A stretch of 27,058 bases of DNA from CAVPDG01 sp963702535 (GTDB lineage Bacteria > Chloroflexota > Anaerolineae > Anaerolineales > UBA4823), in NCBI GenBank assembly GCA_963702535.1, contig CAVPDG010000002.1:1-27058 (forward strand), given 5' to 3'. Shown here one piece after another: positions 9,945-19,083 of this stretch. The position numbers and the translations under genes were made by a program. The notes below the pieces were generated by a model. The model ran no database searches, was not told where the DNA came from, and saw nothing but the letters and a program-made list of their open reading frames with translations. Numbering within the stretch: position 1 is the stretch's first letter; each line of letters starts with the position of its first letter.

Positions 9945-10125
9945 CTATCCTCATTTCTTTGACCCAGAATGAGCTACTATAACATGAAGCCATTGCCGTG
10001 ACAACAATCAAGAAACTCAAGCTAGTGAAACAGCGCAATTCAATAACCCAATGAAGGGTTCACAAAAAATGGACTTGGTTCTAATCTACTCAAATAATGT
10101 AATACTTGCTTAAGGAAGGTGGTCG

Positions 10126-11285
10126 GTGAACTTCAACTTCGACACCATCCCCTCCCGCCGCTGCACCGACTGCGAAAAATGGGACCTCTACGACGAAGAC
10201 GTGCTGCCACTGTGGGTAGCAGACATGGACTTCCGCTCCCCCGAGCCGGTCATCCGCGCCCTTTCTGAGCGGGTCGAGCACGGCTTCTTCGGCTACCCAG
10301 ATGATTACAAGCACGCCACCGAACTGAACGCCGCCGTCAGAGACTGGCTGTTGGAGCGTCACAGCTGGCCTGTGCAGCCCGAAGACCTGGTCTTCCTGCC
10401 TGGCGTGATCACAGGCTTCGACCTGGCTTGCCACACGCTCAAACCCTCCCGCCGCGGCGTGCTCGTCCAGACCCCCGTCTACCCCCCCATGCTGGGCGCG
10501 GCAAAGAACACCCACCGCCTGCCCCAGGAGGCGCAGCTCGCCCGCCTGGCAGATGGCTCTTACGCCGTCGATTGGGACGCCTTCGAGTCCGCTATCACCG
10601 ATAAGACCGGTCTCTTCATCCTGTGCAACCCCCACAACCCCACCGGGCGCGTCTTCCGCCAGGACGAGCTGGAACGCATGGCTGAGATCTGCCTGCGCCA
10701 CGGCGTGCTGATCTGCTCCGACGAGATCCACTCCGACCTCGTCTACCCCGGTCAGCGGCACATCCCCATCGCCTCGCTCGACCCCGAGATCGCCAGGCAG
10801 TACCATCACCCTCATGGCGCCCAGCAAGACCTTCAACCTGGCGGGGCTGCAATGCTCCTTTGCCGTCATCCCCAACCAGAGCCTGCGCCGCCGTTTCATC
10901 GCCTCCGGGCAGGGGCTGGTGAGTTGGGTCAACCTACTCGGTCGTGCTGCCGCCGTGGCTGCTTACCGTCATGGTAGCGAGTGGCTGGACCAGCTCATGC
11001 TCTACCTGCAGGGCAACCGCGACTTCCTGTTCGATTACATCCGGGCGAGATGCCCCAGCTCAGCATGGCAAAGCCCGAGGGCACCTACCTCGCCTGGCTG
11101 GATTGCTCCCAGGCGGGTCTCCCCACCGCCCCCTTCGACTTCTTCCTGGAGAAAGCGCGCGTTGCCCTCAACGACGGGCGCAAGTTCGGTCCCGGCGGCG
11201 AGGGCTTCGTCCGCCTCAACTTCGCCTGCCCGCGCAGCCTCCTCGAGGAAGCTCTGGAGCGAATGAAAAAGTATTACCGGGCTGA
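10126..11285 (+). CDS. patB: MalY/PatB-type PLP-dependent aminotransferase/C-S lyase, frameshifted
   Basis: A fold-type I PLP enzyme of about 385 residues, likely a cystathionine beta-lyase or related aminotransferase in the cytoplasm. The N-terminus has the MalY/PatB hallmarks CTDCEKWDLY and LPLWVADMDFRSPEPV. The substrate region has FGYPDDY, and NPHNPTGRVF supplies the Asn that contacts PLP. SDEIHSDLVY carries the conserved Asp, SKTFNLAGLQ carries the PLP Lys and NFACPR carries the carboxylate-binding Arg. The start is a GTG (NFNFDTIPSRR) preceded by GGAAGGTGG. The frame changes near 10800 and 11050. The stop is unclear: one frame ends at 11285 beside a run of five A, the other runs on to 11436 into the next gene. 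I take the first because family length fits. The gene lies divergently from the GT39 gene. Confidence 0.85.
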
Positions 11286-11320
11286 AACCAATAAACGCCA
11301 ATCCCCCAAGGACATACGAG

Positions 11321-11749
11321 ATGATAGAACCCAAAGACCCTCAAACCTACGCCATCATCGGCGCCGCCATGGAAGTCCACAAGCACCTCGGTCATGGCTT
11401 CCTGGAAGGTGTATATCAGGAAGCCTTGGCCATTGAATTTTCTTTGCGCTCCATCCCCTTCGTGCGCGAAGCCGAAATATCGATTACTTACAAGGGGGAA
11501 CCGCTTGCGTGCAAGTACCGGGCAGACTTTTTCTGTTTTGGGGACGTGATCGTCGAGCTGAAAGCGCTGAGCGCCTTGACGAATATTGAAGAAGCCCAGG
11601 TCTTGAATTACCTCAAAGCCACCGGCTATCGGAGGGCGCTCCTGATCAACTTCGGCGCACTCTCTCTCAGATCAGGCGTTTTGTATTTTGATCCCAAGAA
11701 CAGATTCACCGATTTTTACGATTATTTCAAATCGTGTCAATCTGTGTAA
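11321..11749 (+). CDS. GxxExxY family protein (PD-(D/E)XK nuclease-like fold)
   Basis: An intact 142-residue protein. The name-giving motif is G26-x-x-E29-x-x-Y32 in LGHGFLEGVYQEAL. It also shows a PD-(D/E)XK-like set: D69 (YRADFF), E79 and K81 (VIVELKA) and Q93 (EEAQVLNYLKATG), then LLINFG. The family is widespread in environmental bacteria and, as far as I know, has no established function; nuclease activity is inferred from the residues. Start ATG at 11321 has only GGA upstream. The conserved core ends near residue 123. The last 15 codons, including the TAA, lie inside the palindromic repeat at 11702-11757, so the C-terminal tail FTDFYDYFKSCQSV is repeat-encoded. The gene looks like an insertion between the aminotransferase and the secreted paralogues. 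Confidence 0.85.
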   Translation: MIEPKDPQTYAIIGAAMEVHKHLGHGFLEGVYQEALAIEFSLRSIPFVREAEISITYKGEPLACKYRADFFCFGDVIVELKALSALTNIEEAQVLNYLKATGYRRALLINFGALSLRSGVLYFDPKNRFTDFYDYFKSCQSV

Positions 11750-11757
11750 TCGGTGGA
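11702..11757. repeat. Composite palindrome, GTGTAATCGGTG family, copy 1
   Basis: CACCGATT (11707-11714) pairs with AATCGGTG (11748-11755), and nested inside ACGATT (11718-11723) pairs with AATCGT (11730-11735). The right side reads CTGTGTAATCGGTGGA, shared with the copies at 11835-11896 and 15410-15473. It contains the end and stop codon of the GxxExxY gene. Confidence 0.75.
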
Positions 11758-11834
11758 TTTTATTATCCAATCCATCGATCCAGACCCCCTTCATCATTCC
11801 ACAAGACGTTCTACTTCCGCAGCCAATCAACTCG

Positions 11835-11896
11835 ATCCACAGATTTCACCGTTTCCACAGCGCACTTAAATCGCGTTAATCGTGTAATCGGTGGAT
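11835..11896. repeat. Composite palindrome, GTGTAATCGGTG family, copy 2
   Basis: ATCCAC (11835-11840) pairs with GTGGAT (11891-11896), with CACCG and CGGTG inside. The right side reads CGTGTAATCGGTGGA, nearly identical to copy 1. It lies between the convergent ends of the GxxExxY gene and the secreted paralogue and may also act as a terminator. Confidence 0.7.
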
Positions 11897-11920
11897 GCTT
11901 TAACTTAGCTATAAAAAGCA

Positions 11921-13476
11921 TTATCTCCGTCGCAAAACCACAAAAATCACCACTACAGCCGCCAACAAGCCGACCAACAATATCACTATCCACGTAGTGG
12001 ATAAGCCGCCCTGCGGCGTAGGCGCAGTTGGCACAGCCGTCTCTGGTCGCTTCTCCGTAGCAGTGGGCTGTGGAATCTGCGTGGCAGAGGCAGTCGGTGT
12101 CGCCGGGGGAGGCAGCAGCGTCAGCGTCGCGCTGGGCGCTGCCGTCTCGGTCGCCATCGGCGTGACAAACGGCGCCGCCTCCGCCGTAGCCGTCGCCGAA
12201 TTATAGGCGTAAATATTGAGCACATCCTCCACCATCAGGCTGGAGATGCCCGTCCCCTCCATCAGCGCCGGGTTTTTCGCCTCCAGCTCCCTGGCAATCT
12301 TCAGCTCGTCCTGCACGGTCTGCATCACCTGCGGCGGAGCGTTCTTATCCTTCATAAACGGCGCCAGGGTCAACAGCGCCAGCCCGGCGTGCGGCGCAGG
12401 ATGCTCCGGCAGCAGCTCAGCCGCCTTCCGGTATGCCCCCAGACCGGGTTGCAGGTAGCTCTGGCTGAAGATCGATGGCGAATTCCACCCGCCGGTCGCC
12501 AGCGAGCGGTAGATGCCAGCCAGCTCCAGCCACGCCTGCCCATCCTCCGGTTGCGCCTGGACCCTCGCCTTCGCCGCCTCCAGCGCCTGCCACTCGCCGA
12601 TATCCATCAGCCAGGCGGCAAAATCGTCCTGCTGCCCCGGCTCGAAATTCTTCCACGTCCAGCGCGCCTGGTTCCCCTCCAAAATGACATCCTTAGGAAT
12701 AGCCGGCAGCGCATTCGCCCCCCCGTAAGGCGGCCTGAGACTGCCGGGGGAGGCTACAGCCAGCGTCGCCTCCGAAGCCGGGTAAGGCAGGTTCACCACC
12801 AGCTCCGCATCCCCGATCGGACCCGCCCAGCCCGCCCCCGTCTGGAAGATATAGTACAGCGCCTGCTCCTTGCCCTTCACCGCCGTCTGCAGCGGCACCG
12901 TATAGCGCACCCGGATCAGCGTCTTCTTCCCCGCCGGAAAAGTCACCGGAAAGCTCGCCCACGGCAGGGGCGGCTTATCGGCGCCCTTCGGGTTGGGCAG
13001 CTCGCTCACCGTAAACTCGACCGGCTTCTCAGCCACGCTCACTCGAAAACGCTCGATACGCGGCGGGATCTCCTCCGGGTTGAGCTCCCAATCCACGTTC
13101 TCCAGCGCCGATGCCAGCGGGAACCAGGCGGTCATCCGCACCACCTCGTCCGTCGGATTCTTCATGATGAAATCCGCCTGCACATCCGCCACCATCGAGA
13201 ACCATACCGGCTGGATTTGCAGCCCGTACGCCTGCGGGTTTAATTTGATAGCCGCGTTATCCGCCTCCGTCGCCGCCCGCACGGTCATCTCCACCCGCTC
13301 GTTGAGCATCTGCACCGGCGTCTCCTGCTCCGGCTGGATGCTGCTGCCCCCCGGCAGGAGCGGTCGCACCCCCACGTCCGCCTCACGCGGGATGAACTCA
13401 TCAGACCGAATCCAATGCTCACCAATAATGAGACGCAAACCAATAAAACCAGTGACGATCGTCGAGGAATATTCAT
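11921..13476 (-). CDS. Secreted, tail-anchored uncharacterised protein with TPR-like region (paralogue A)
   Basis: About 518 residues. The signal peptide is MNIPRRSSLVLLVCVSLLVS, with AAGGAG eight bases before the ATG at 13476. A frameshift near 13400 joins it to the mature start ADVGVRPLLPGGSSI. A beta-rich domain follows (VWFSMVADVQADFIMKNPT, FPLASALE, PWASFPVTFPAGKKTLIRV, YYIFQTGAGWAGPIGDAEL), resembling DUF4424-like proteins. Next is a helical TPR-like stretch (DGQAWLELAGIYRSL, AYRKAAELLPEHPAPHAG), then a long Thr/Pro/Ala linker. A single membrane helix (WIVILLVGLLAAVVVIFVV) ends in RRR. The topology is therefore a large domain outside the cell, tethered by the C-terminal helix. The neighbouring gene at 13592-15196 is a clear paralogue. 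Function unknown. Confidence 0.8.
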
Positions 13477-13591
13477 TCGAACAACTCCTTCGTGATTTAC
13501 AGAAATCTAGCTACAGTGTGGCGGCCATATTGTCAACTGCAAATCAGCGAGTACAAACAATTCCCTGTTATCTATATGGCTGTCGAAGAGT

Positions 13592-15196
13592 TCACCACCG
13601 GCTCGCTCCACCTCCCGTTCTCCTGACTGCCAGGATTCCAAAGAACAGCAAAACAACCAGAACGGCGATGGCGCCTATGATCATGACCCGTCCGCCGCCA
13701 TTTGTAGCTACTGGTGCTGTCACCGTAGGCACGGACTGGGGTTTTGCGGATGGTTTTGGCGTTACAGATGGGGATGGGGTAGGGGTGCATTCTGCATTTG
13801 CGGTAGCCAAACAAGCCCAAGAGACTGCTTCCGCCGTAGCGGTGGCATCATTATACAATGTCGCTGCTATGGTTTCTTTAGCCCAACCGGTGCTCCAGGC
13901 AGCCCATTCCGCCGTGGCTGTTGCATCGTTATATAAGACCGGCTCCAGGATATCGTACACGTTCGGCTCGAGCGCTTGCGCCTCTTCCGGATTGAGTTCC
14001 CTCATGATCTGCAACTCATCCCACACAGGCTGAAGCATTTCCAATGGGGGATTTTGCAGAAGCGCTGCAGAGTATAACATGGCCAATTCGTAATGCGGCC
14101 CTATGTCGCCCGGTAGGAGACGAGCTGCCTCCTGGGCGGCTTGCACCCCCAGCCGCTGGTAGGTATCACCAAATCCGGGAATGATATGCCCTCTTTCCCA
14201 GACTCCTTGCGAAAGCCGCTCGTAGACAGTAGCCAGCATTAACCAGCCCTGCCCATAATCAGGCTGATCCTTGACAATTTCCTTCCAATACCGTAACTCC
14301 TCCCAGCGTTCCGGTCGCAGCAGCAAGATGAAAAAATCGTCTTGCGGACCTGGCTCCAGATCCTCCCATGTCCAATGCACCTGCTGCCCTTCGACCTGCC
14401 CTCCTTCCGGCATTGTCCCAATCGTCTCCGCCGAGCGCCGGGTAAGCAGGTTCACACCAGCGCCGCCTTGCCCGATCGGCCCCGTCCAACCTGCGCCGGT
14501 CTGAAAGATGTAGTGAAGTGTCATGCCCACCCCATCAACAGCCGATGGCTGCGGAACGAATACATATCTGACCTGGATGAGCACTTCCTGCCCAGCCGGA
14601 AAAGTGACCGGAAAGCTCGCCCAGGGTATTGGCGGCTTATCCTCTCCTTGCGGGTTGGGCAGCTCTGTGAGAGTATAATCCAGTTGCTGCCCATCGATGA
14701 CTACCTGAAAATTCTCGATGCGCGGGGCGCTCTCACCGATATGCTCATCCCACCTGGCGCTTTCTAAGGCGGAGGCCAGCGGGAACCAGACCGTCATGTT
14801 CACTGCCTCATTTGTGGGATTTACCATCGTAAAATCGGCTGTCACATCTGCAACAGCCAGATACACGATTGGAAAGTACGGGGAACTTAACCATGGATAC
14901 CCTGCTTCAGGATCCAGTTGGTAAGCTGCGTTTTCTGCCTCCGTCCCATGGCGCAGGGTCATCGCCACCTTTTCAGCCGCCATTTGGATGGGAGTGCCCC
15001 CTTCTGGCTTGATACTGCTCCCCCCCGGCAGGATCGGCTGCACCCCCACATCCGCCCGGCCAGGGATTGCCCATACCACCCCGATGAGCAAGGTACACGC
15101 CAATCCCAGGCTGCATGCCATTACCAGGGTGTACACATGCCAGCCAAAATTTTGTTTCCAATACTCCTCATAGGCATTTCCCCTTCCCGGTGGCAT
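13592..15196 (-). CDS. Secreted, tail-anchored uncharacterised protein with TPR-like region (paralogue B)
   Basis: Up to 534 residues and unbroken. The architecture is that of paralogue A: hydrophobic N-terminal segment (VMACSLGLACTLLIGVVWAI), ADVGVQPILPGGSSIKPE, and a beta domain with PNPQGEDKPPIPWASFPVTF and HYIFQTGAGWTGPIGQG. A TPR-like helical part follows (YGQGWLMLATVYERLS), then a linker and a final helix (VMIIGAIAVLVVLLFFGILAV) with RR. The linker has two copies of LYNDATATAE. The start is doubtful. The longest ATG (15196) touches the T-run of a terminator hairpin at 15197-15234 and has no ribosome site. GGAAGGGG instead precedes an out-of-frame ATG at 15177, and a later GTG is in frame before the hydrophobic segment. 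It lies 115 bases upstream of paralogue A. Confidence 0.8.
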   Translation of the reverse strand: MPPGRGNAYEEYWKQNFGWHVYTLVMACSLGLACTLLIGVVWAIPGRADVGVQPILPGGSSIKPEGGTPIQMAAEKVAMTLRHGTEAENAAYQLDPEAGYPWLSSPYFPIVYLAVADVTADFTMVNPTNEAVNMTVWFPLASALESARWDEHIGESAPRIENFQVVIDGQQLDYTLTELPNPQGEDKPPIPWASFPVTFPAGQEVLIQVRYVFVPQPSAVDGVGMTLHYIFQTGAGWTGPIGQGGAGVNLLTRRSAETIGTMPEGGQVEGQQVHWTWEDLEPGPQDDFFILLLRPERWEELRYWKEIVKDQPDYGQGWLMLATVYERLSQGVWERGHIIPGFGDTYQRLGVQAAQEAARLLPGDIGPHYELAMLYSAALLQNPPLEMLQPVWDELQIMRELNPEEAQALEPNVYDILEPVLYNDATATAEWAAWSTGWAKETIAATLYNDATATAEAVSWACLATANAECTPTPSPSVTPKPSAKPQSVPTVTAPVATNGGGRVMIIGAIAVLVVLLFFGILAVRRTGGGASRW

Positions 15197-15234
15197 AAAG
15201 AAAACGCCCGGTATCCCATCCAGACCGGGTGTTT
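15197..15234 (-). terminator. Rho-independent terminator-like hairpin
   Basis: On the minus strand AAACACCCGGT pairs with ACCGGGCGTTT (15224-15234 with 15202-15212; one G-T wobble) around an 11-base loop, followed by TTTTCTTT. It would end transcripts from the exporter operon. It abuts the longest start of paralogue B, so it either marks a wrong start or acts as a leader attenuator. Confidence 0.65.
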
Positions 15235-15409
15235 CGGCTATATCGCCGGCTGTGGTGTCCCCAGCCTCTGTTTTTAAGCTTGCATACCTATCATACAGCA
15301 GGATTTAAGTATGTCAATTGGTCTTTTGACGCAACTGAGCGTCAGTCAAAAGTTTGGTCATTACCCCCTTGCCCAATGCCAAGACAATCTATTTTCAACA
15401 TTAAAAACG

Positions 15410-15473
15410 ATCCGCAGACTCCACCGATTTTCACAGACCATTAAAATCTGTGTAATCGGTGAAATCTGCGGAT
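15410..15473. repeat. Composite palindrome, GTGTAATCGGTG family, copy 3 (best formed)
   Basis: Three nested perfect stems: ATCCGCAGA (15410-15418) with TCTGCGGAT (15465-15473), CACCGATT (15422-15429) with AATCGGTG (15454-15461), and CACAGA (15432-15437) with TCTGTG (15447-15452). It lies in the non-coding 317 bases between the permease gene and paralogue B. The rest of that stretch holds only the terminator at 15197-15234. Confidence 0.85.
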
Positions 15474-15513
15474 GATCTCTCCTAATCCCTAATTCTTAGT
15501 CCCTCATTCCACC

Positions 15514-16738
15514 CTACTCGTACCTCAGCGCCTCCACCGGCTCCAAATTCGCCGCCCGGTTCGCCGGGTACAGCCCGAAGAACAGCCCCACCGCCGTCGA
15601 GAACAGCGTCGCGATCAGGATCGTATCGATCCCGATCGCCGGGTTGATCTGCGCGTCGTTAGCCGCCGCGATCTGCCCCACTGCGAAGGAGATCGCCCAG
15701 CCCAGCATGATCCCGATGATCCCCCCGATCAGGCTCAGCACCGAAGACTCGGTCAGGAACTGGATCAGGATGTCCGCCTTGCGCGCCCCCAGCGCCTTGC
15801 GCAGGCCGATCTCGCGCGTGCGCTCCGTCACCGACACCAGCATGATGTTCATGATCCCGATCCCGCCCACCAGCAGCGAGATGGCCGCGATCCCGCCCAG
15901 GAAGATGGTCAGCACCCCGGTGATCGTGCTCGCGATGTCCAGGAAGCTCTGCTGCGTGAAGACCGTGAAGTCGTCCGCCCCCACTGCGTGCGGTGGCGCT
16001 GGCGCAGGATCTGGGCGATCTCCTCCGAAGCCAGCGGCACAGCCTGGGCGCTGACCGCCTCCACCAGGATCATGTCCACCCGGTCCGGCGAGGCGCGGTG
16101 CAGCAGGCGCGTCTGGGCCGTCGTCAGCGGGATCAGTACCCGGTCGTCCTCGTTGGCAAAGCCCGAGCCGCCCTTGGATTTCAGCACGCCAATGATGCGG
16201 AAGGGCTGCCCCTCGATGCGCACCGTCTCGCCCACCATGCCTTCTGTGCGCCCGAAAAGCTTATCGGCGGTATCCGGGGCGATCAGCATCACCGACGCCT
16301 CACCCAGCAGGTGTTGCTCCTGGATGAACTCGCCCTCGCTCACCGTGTCGTTGCGCACGGGCCGTACTCGGGCGTCACGCCGGCTATCTGCGTAACTGCG
16401 CTCTCGCCGCCGTAGGTGAGCTTGGCGCTGCCCTGCAGCATCGGCGCCACAGCCGCCACAGAGGGCGCCTGAAAGGGGTCGCCGATCGCCGCCGCGTCGC
16501 CCAGCGTGACCGGCTTGGGGTTGCGCACGTCTTCCGAGCCGCCGCGCAAGACGAACAGCAGGTTGGTGCCGATGCCCTGGATCGAGCCGGTGATCGTATT
16601 TTGCGCCCCGCGCCCGATCGAGATCATGGCGATCACCGCCCCCACGCCGATCACGATCCCCAGGATCGTCAGACCGGAGCGCAGCTTGTTGGCCGACAGG
16701 CTCTCCAGCGCCTCCATAAAAGATTGCCAGAACTTCAT
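15514..16738 (-). CDS. MacB/FtsX-type ABC transporter permease, frameshifted
   Basis: The membrane subunit of a MacB-type (YknZ-like) mechanotransmission exporter, about 408 residues. The N-terminus MKFWQSFMEALESLSANKLRSGLTILGIVIGVGAVIAMISIGRG is the standard first helix and amphipathic entry. The extracellular MacB-type core follows (IGTNLLFVLRGG; LIAPDTADKLFG). Three C-terminal helices then appear (ITGVLTIFLGGIAAISLLVGG, SVLSLIGGIIGIMLGWAISF, LIATLFSTAVGLFFGLYPA). They carry the family signatures IGIMNIMLVSVTERTREIGLRKALGA and the ending PANRAANLEPVEALRYE. The frame changes near 16370 and 15985. Its ATG follows the ATPase stop by three bases, and the AGG before it overlaps that stop region, so the two are co-translated. 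Confidence 0.9.
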
Positions 16739-16741
16739 CCT

Positions 16742-17432
<691 letters not shown>

Positions 17433-17446
17433 ACCACCCTCCTGCC

Positions 17447-18998
17447 TCATTGCTGCACGAACGGCGGCGGCCCGCTCTGGTCGAAGACAGCCGGCGGGTT
17501 GAGCACAATCAGGTCGCCCGGCTGGATCTCCCCTTCCAGGAGCTGGCTCATCGTATCCGACGAAGCCCCCAGTGTGACTTCCACTGGCTCAAGCTGGCCG
17601 TCCTTGAGCACATACACCACCCGCTGCCCCTCCAGCACGCGCACGGCGCGGTTGGGTATCAGCAGGGTATCCGTTATCTGATCAACCACGATGTTGACCG
17701 CCGCCGTCATGCCCGGCTTGACGGCTGGGTCAGCGTCGGTCAGCTCAACCGTCACCACAAATTCCACCACGCCCTGCTCCGACGTGCCCACCAGCGCCAC
17801 TTCATTCACCTTGCCCTTGTAATCGCGATCGAGAATGGCATCGAAGAGCAGGGTAGCGTCCTGCCCCGGCTTGATGCGGTTGATATCCACTTCGGAGACC
17901 TGCACGTCCACCAGCAGCCTGCCAAGGTCGTCCAGGCGGAAGCCCGGCGTTCCCGGGGCAACCTGGTCGCCGACCTTGCTCTCCACCTGTGTGATCACCC
18001 CGGCGAAAGGCGCCGTCAGGTGCGCCTGGTCGATGGCTGCCTGGGCGGCTGCCACGCGCGCCTCTGCCGCGGCGATGTCATCCGGGTCAGCTCCGTCTTT
18101 CAGGCGCTCCCACTCCCGCTGCGCGTCTGCCAGTTGCGCCTCCAGCAGGGCGATATCCGCCTCGCTGAGACCGTCTTTCACCCGCTCCCACTCGCGCTGC
18201 GCCTGCGCCAATTGCGCCTGCGCCGAAGCCAGGTTGGCATCCGCCACCGCCTGGTCTGTGGCGCTGGAGGTGCCTGTCAGCCCGTTCAGGTTGCGCACGG
18301 CTGCGTCATAGCGTTGCTGGGCGGCTGCCATATCGCTCAACAGCTTTGCCCGCGTCAGGTTGCTCTCCGGCTTGTTGGCATACGGCTCGTAGCGATCCTT
18401 CGCCTTGTCGAGCTGGTCTTTCAGCAGAGTGACTTGCGCCTTAGCTTCATCGATGTAGCTCTGCCCCGCCGGAGATTGCGAGTTGCGCACCGCCCGCTGG
18501 GCGTTCTCCAGCACCTTCTGCGCGCTTGCCAGGGCATTTGCTGCTGCTGCTCTTGCCTGCTCGGGGTCGCGCGCGTCTTCCAGCGCCTGCTGCGCCTGCT
18601 CCACTGCCTGCTGCGCCTTCGCCTGCTGCAGCTTCGAGTTCAACAGGTCGTCCAGCGCCTTCTTGGCGTTCACCAGGTCAGCCTGCGCCAGGATGACGGT
18701 CTGCGGCAGGGAGGTCTTTTCCAGCAAAGCCAGCTCCTGCCCGGCGCTGACCGTCTCGCCTTCCGAGACGCCGATCTGCCCGACCGTGCCCGAGGTCTCC
18801 CAGGCGAGGCTCGCCGTCTGGTTGGCGTGCACCTCGCCGGTCGCGCCGACCGTGGCGGTCAGGTCGCCGCGCTGCAGGGACTTCCGTCTGGTACGCGCCC
18901 TGCGCCGCGGCGTTCCGCGAGCTGCGCCAGCGCCAAAACAGGAAAAGCGCCCCTGCCAGAACTGCAATAACGATGACGATAATGACCCACTTCTTCAT
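17447..18998 (-). CDS. HlyD/MacA-type adaptor protein (proximal copy), one frameshift
   Basis: The membrane-fusion or substrate-adaptor subunit of the exporter, about 517 residues. It is anchored by the N-terminal helix MKKWVIIVIVIAVLAGALFL, with GGAGGA five bases before the ATG. A first lipoyl half (GEVHANQTASLAWETSGTVG) precedes a long coiled-coil hairpin with repeated QAQREWERVKDG-like units. The second lipoyl half follows (LTAPFAGVITQVESKVGDQV), then beta-barrel and membrane-proximal domains ending at PPFVQQ. One frameshift near 18880 joins the anchor to the adaptor body. It is about 85 bases downstream of a second adaptor gene. No TolC-like channel gene is present, as in monoderm YknXYZ-type systems. 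Confidence 0.9.
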
Positions 18999-19083
18999 AG
19001 ATTCCTCCAGCTTGATCCGCCGTTGTGAACCTTACAGGAGCGTCCTGCAAGACGTACCGGCGGGAATGTTCTTGTCTCTCCCG

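Noticed and set aside
12389..13243. 284-codon plus-strand frame within paralogue A
   Set aside because: It is Arg/Leu-rich shadow sequence; the minus-strand protein has a signal peptide, domains and a paralogue.
11702..15473. CRISPR array from the repeated GTGTAATCGGTG sequence
   Set aside because: Only three imperfect copies at irregular distances, each a palindrome, with no spacers and no cas genes.
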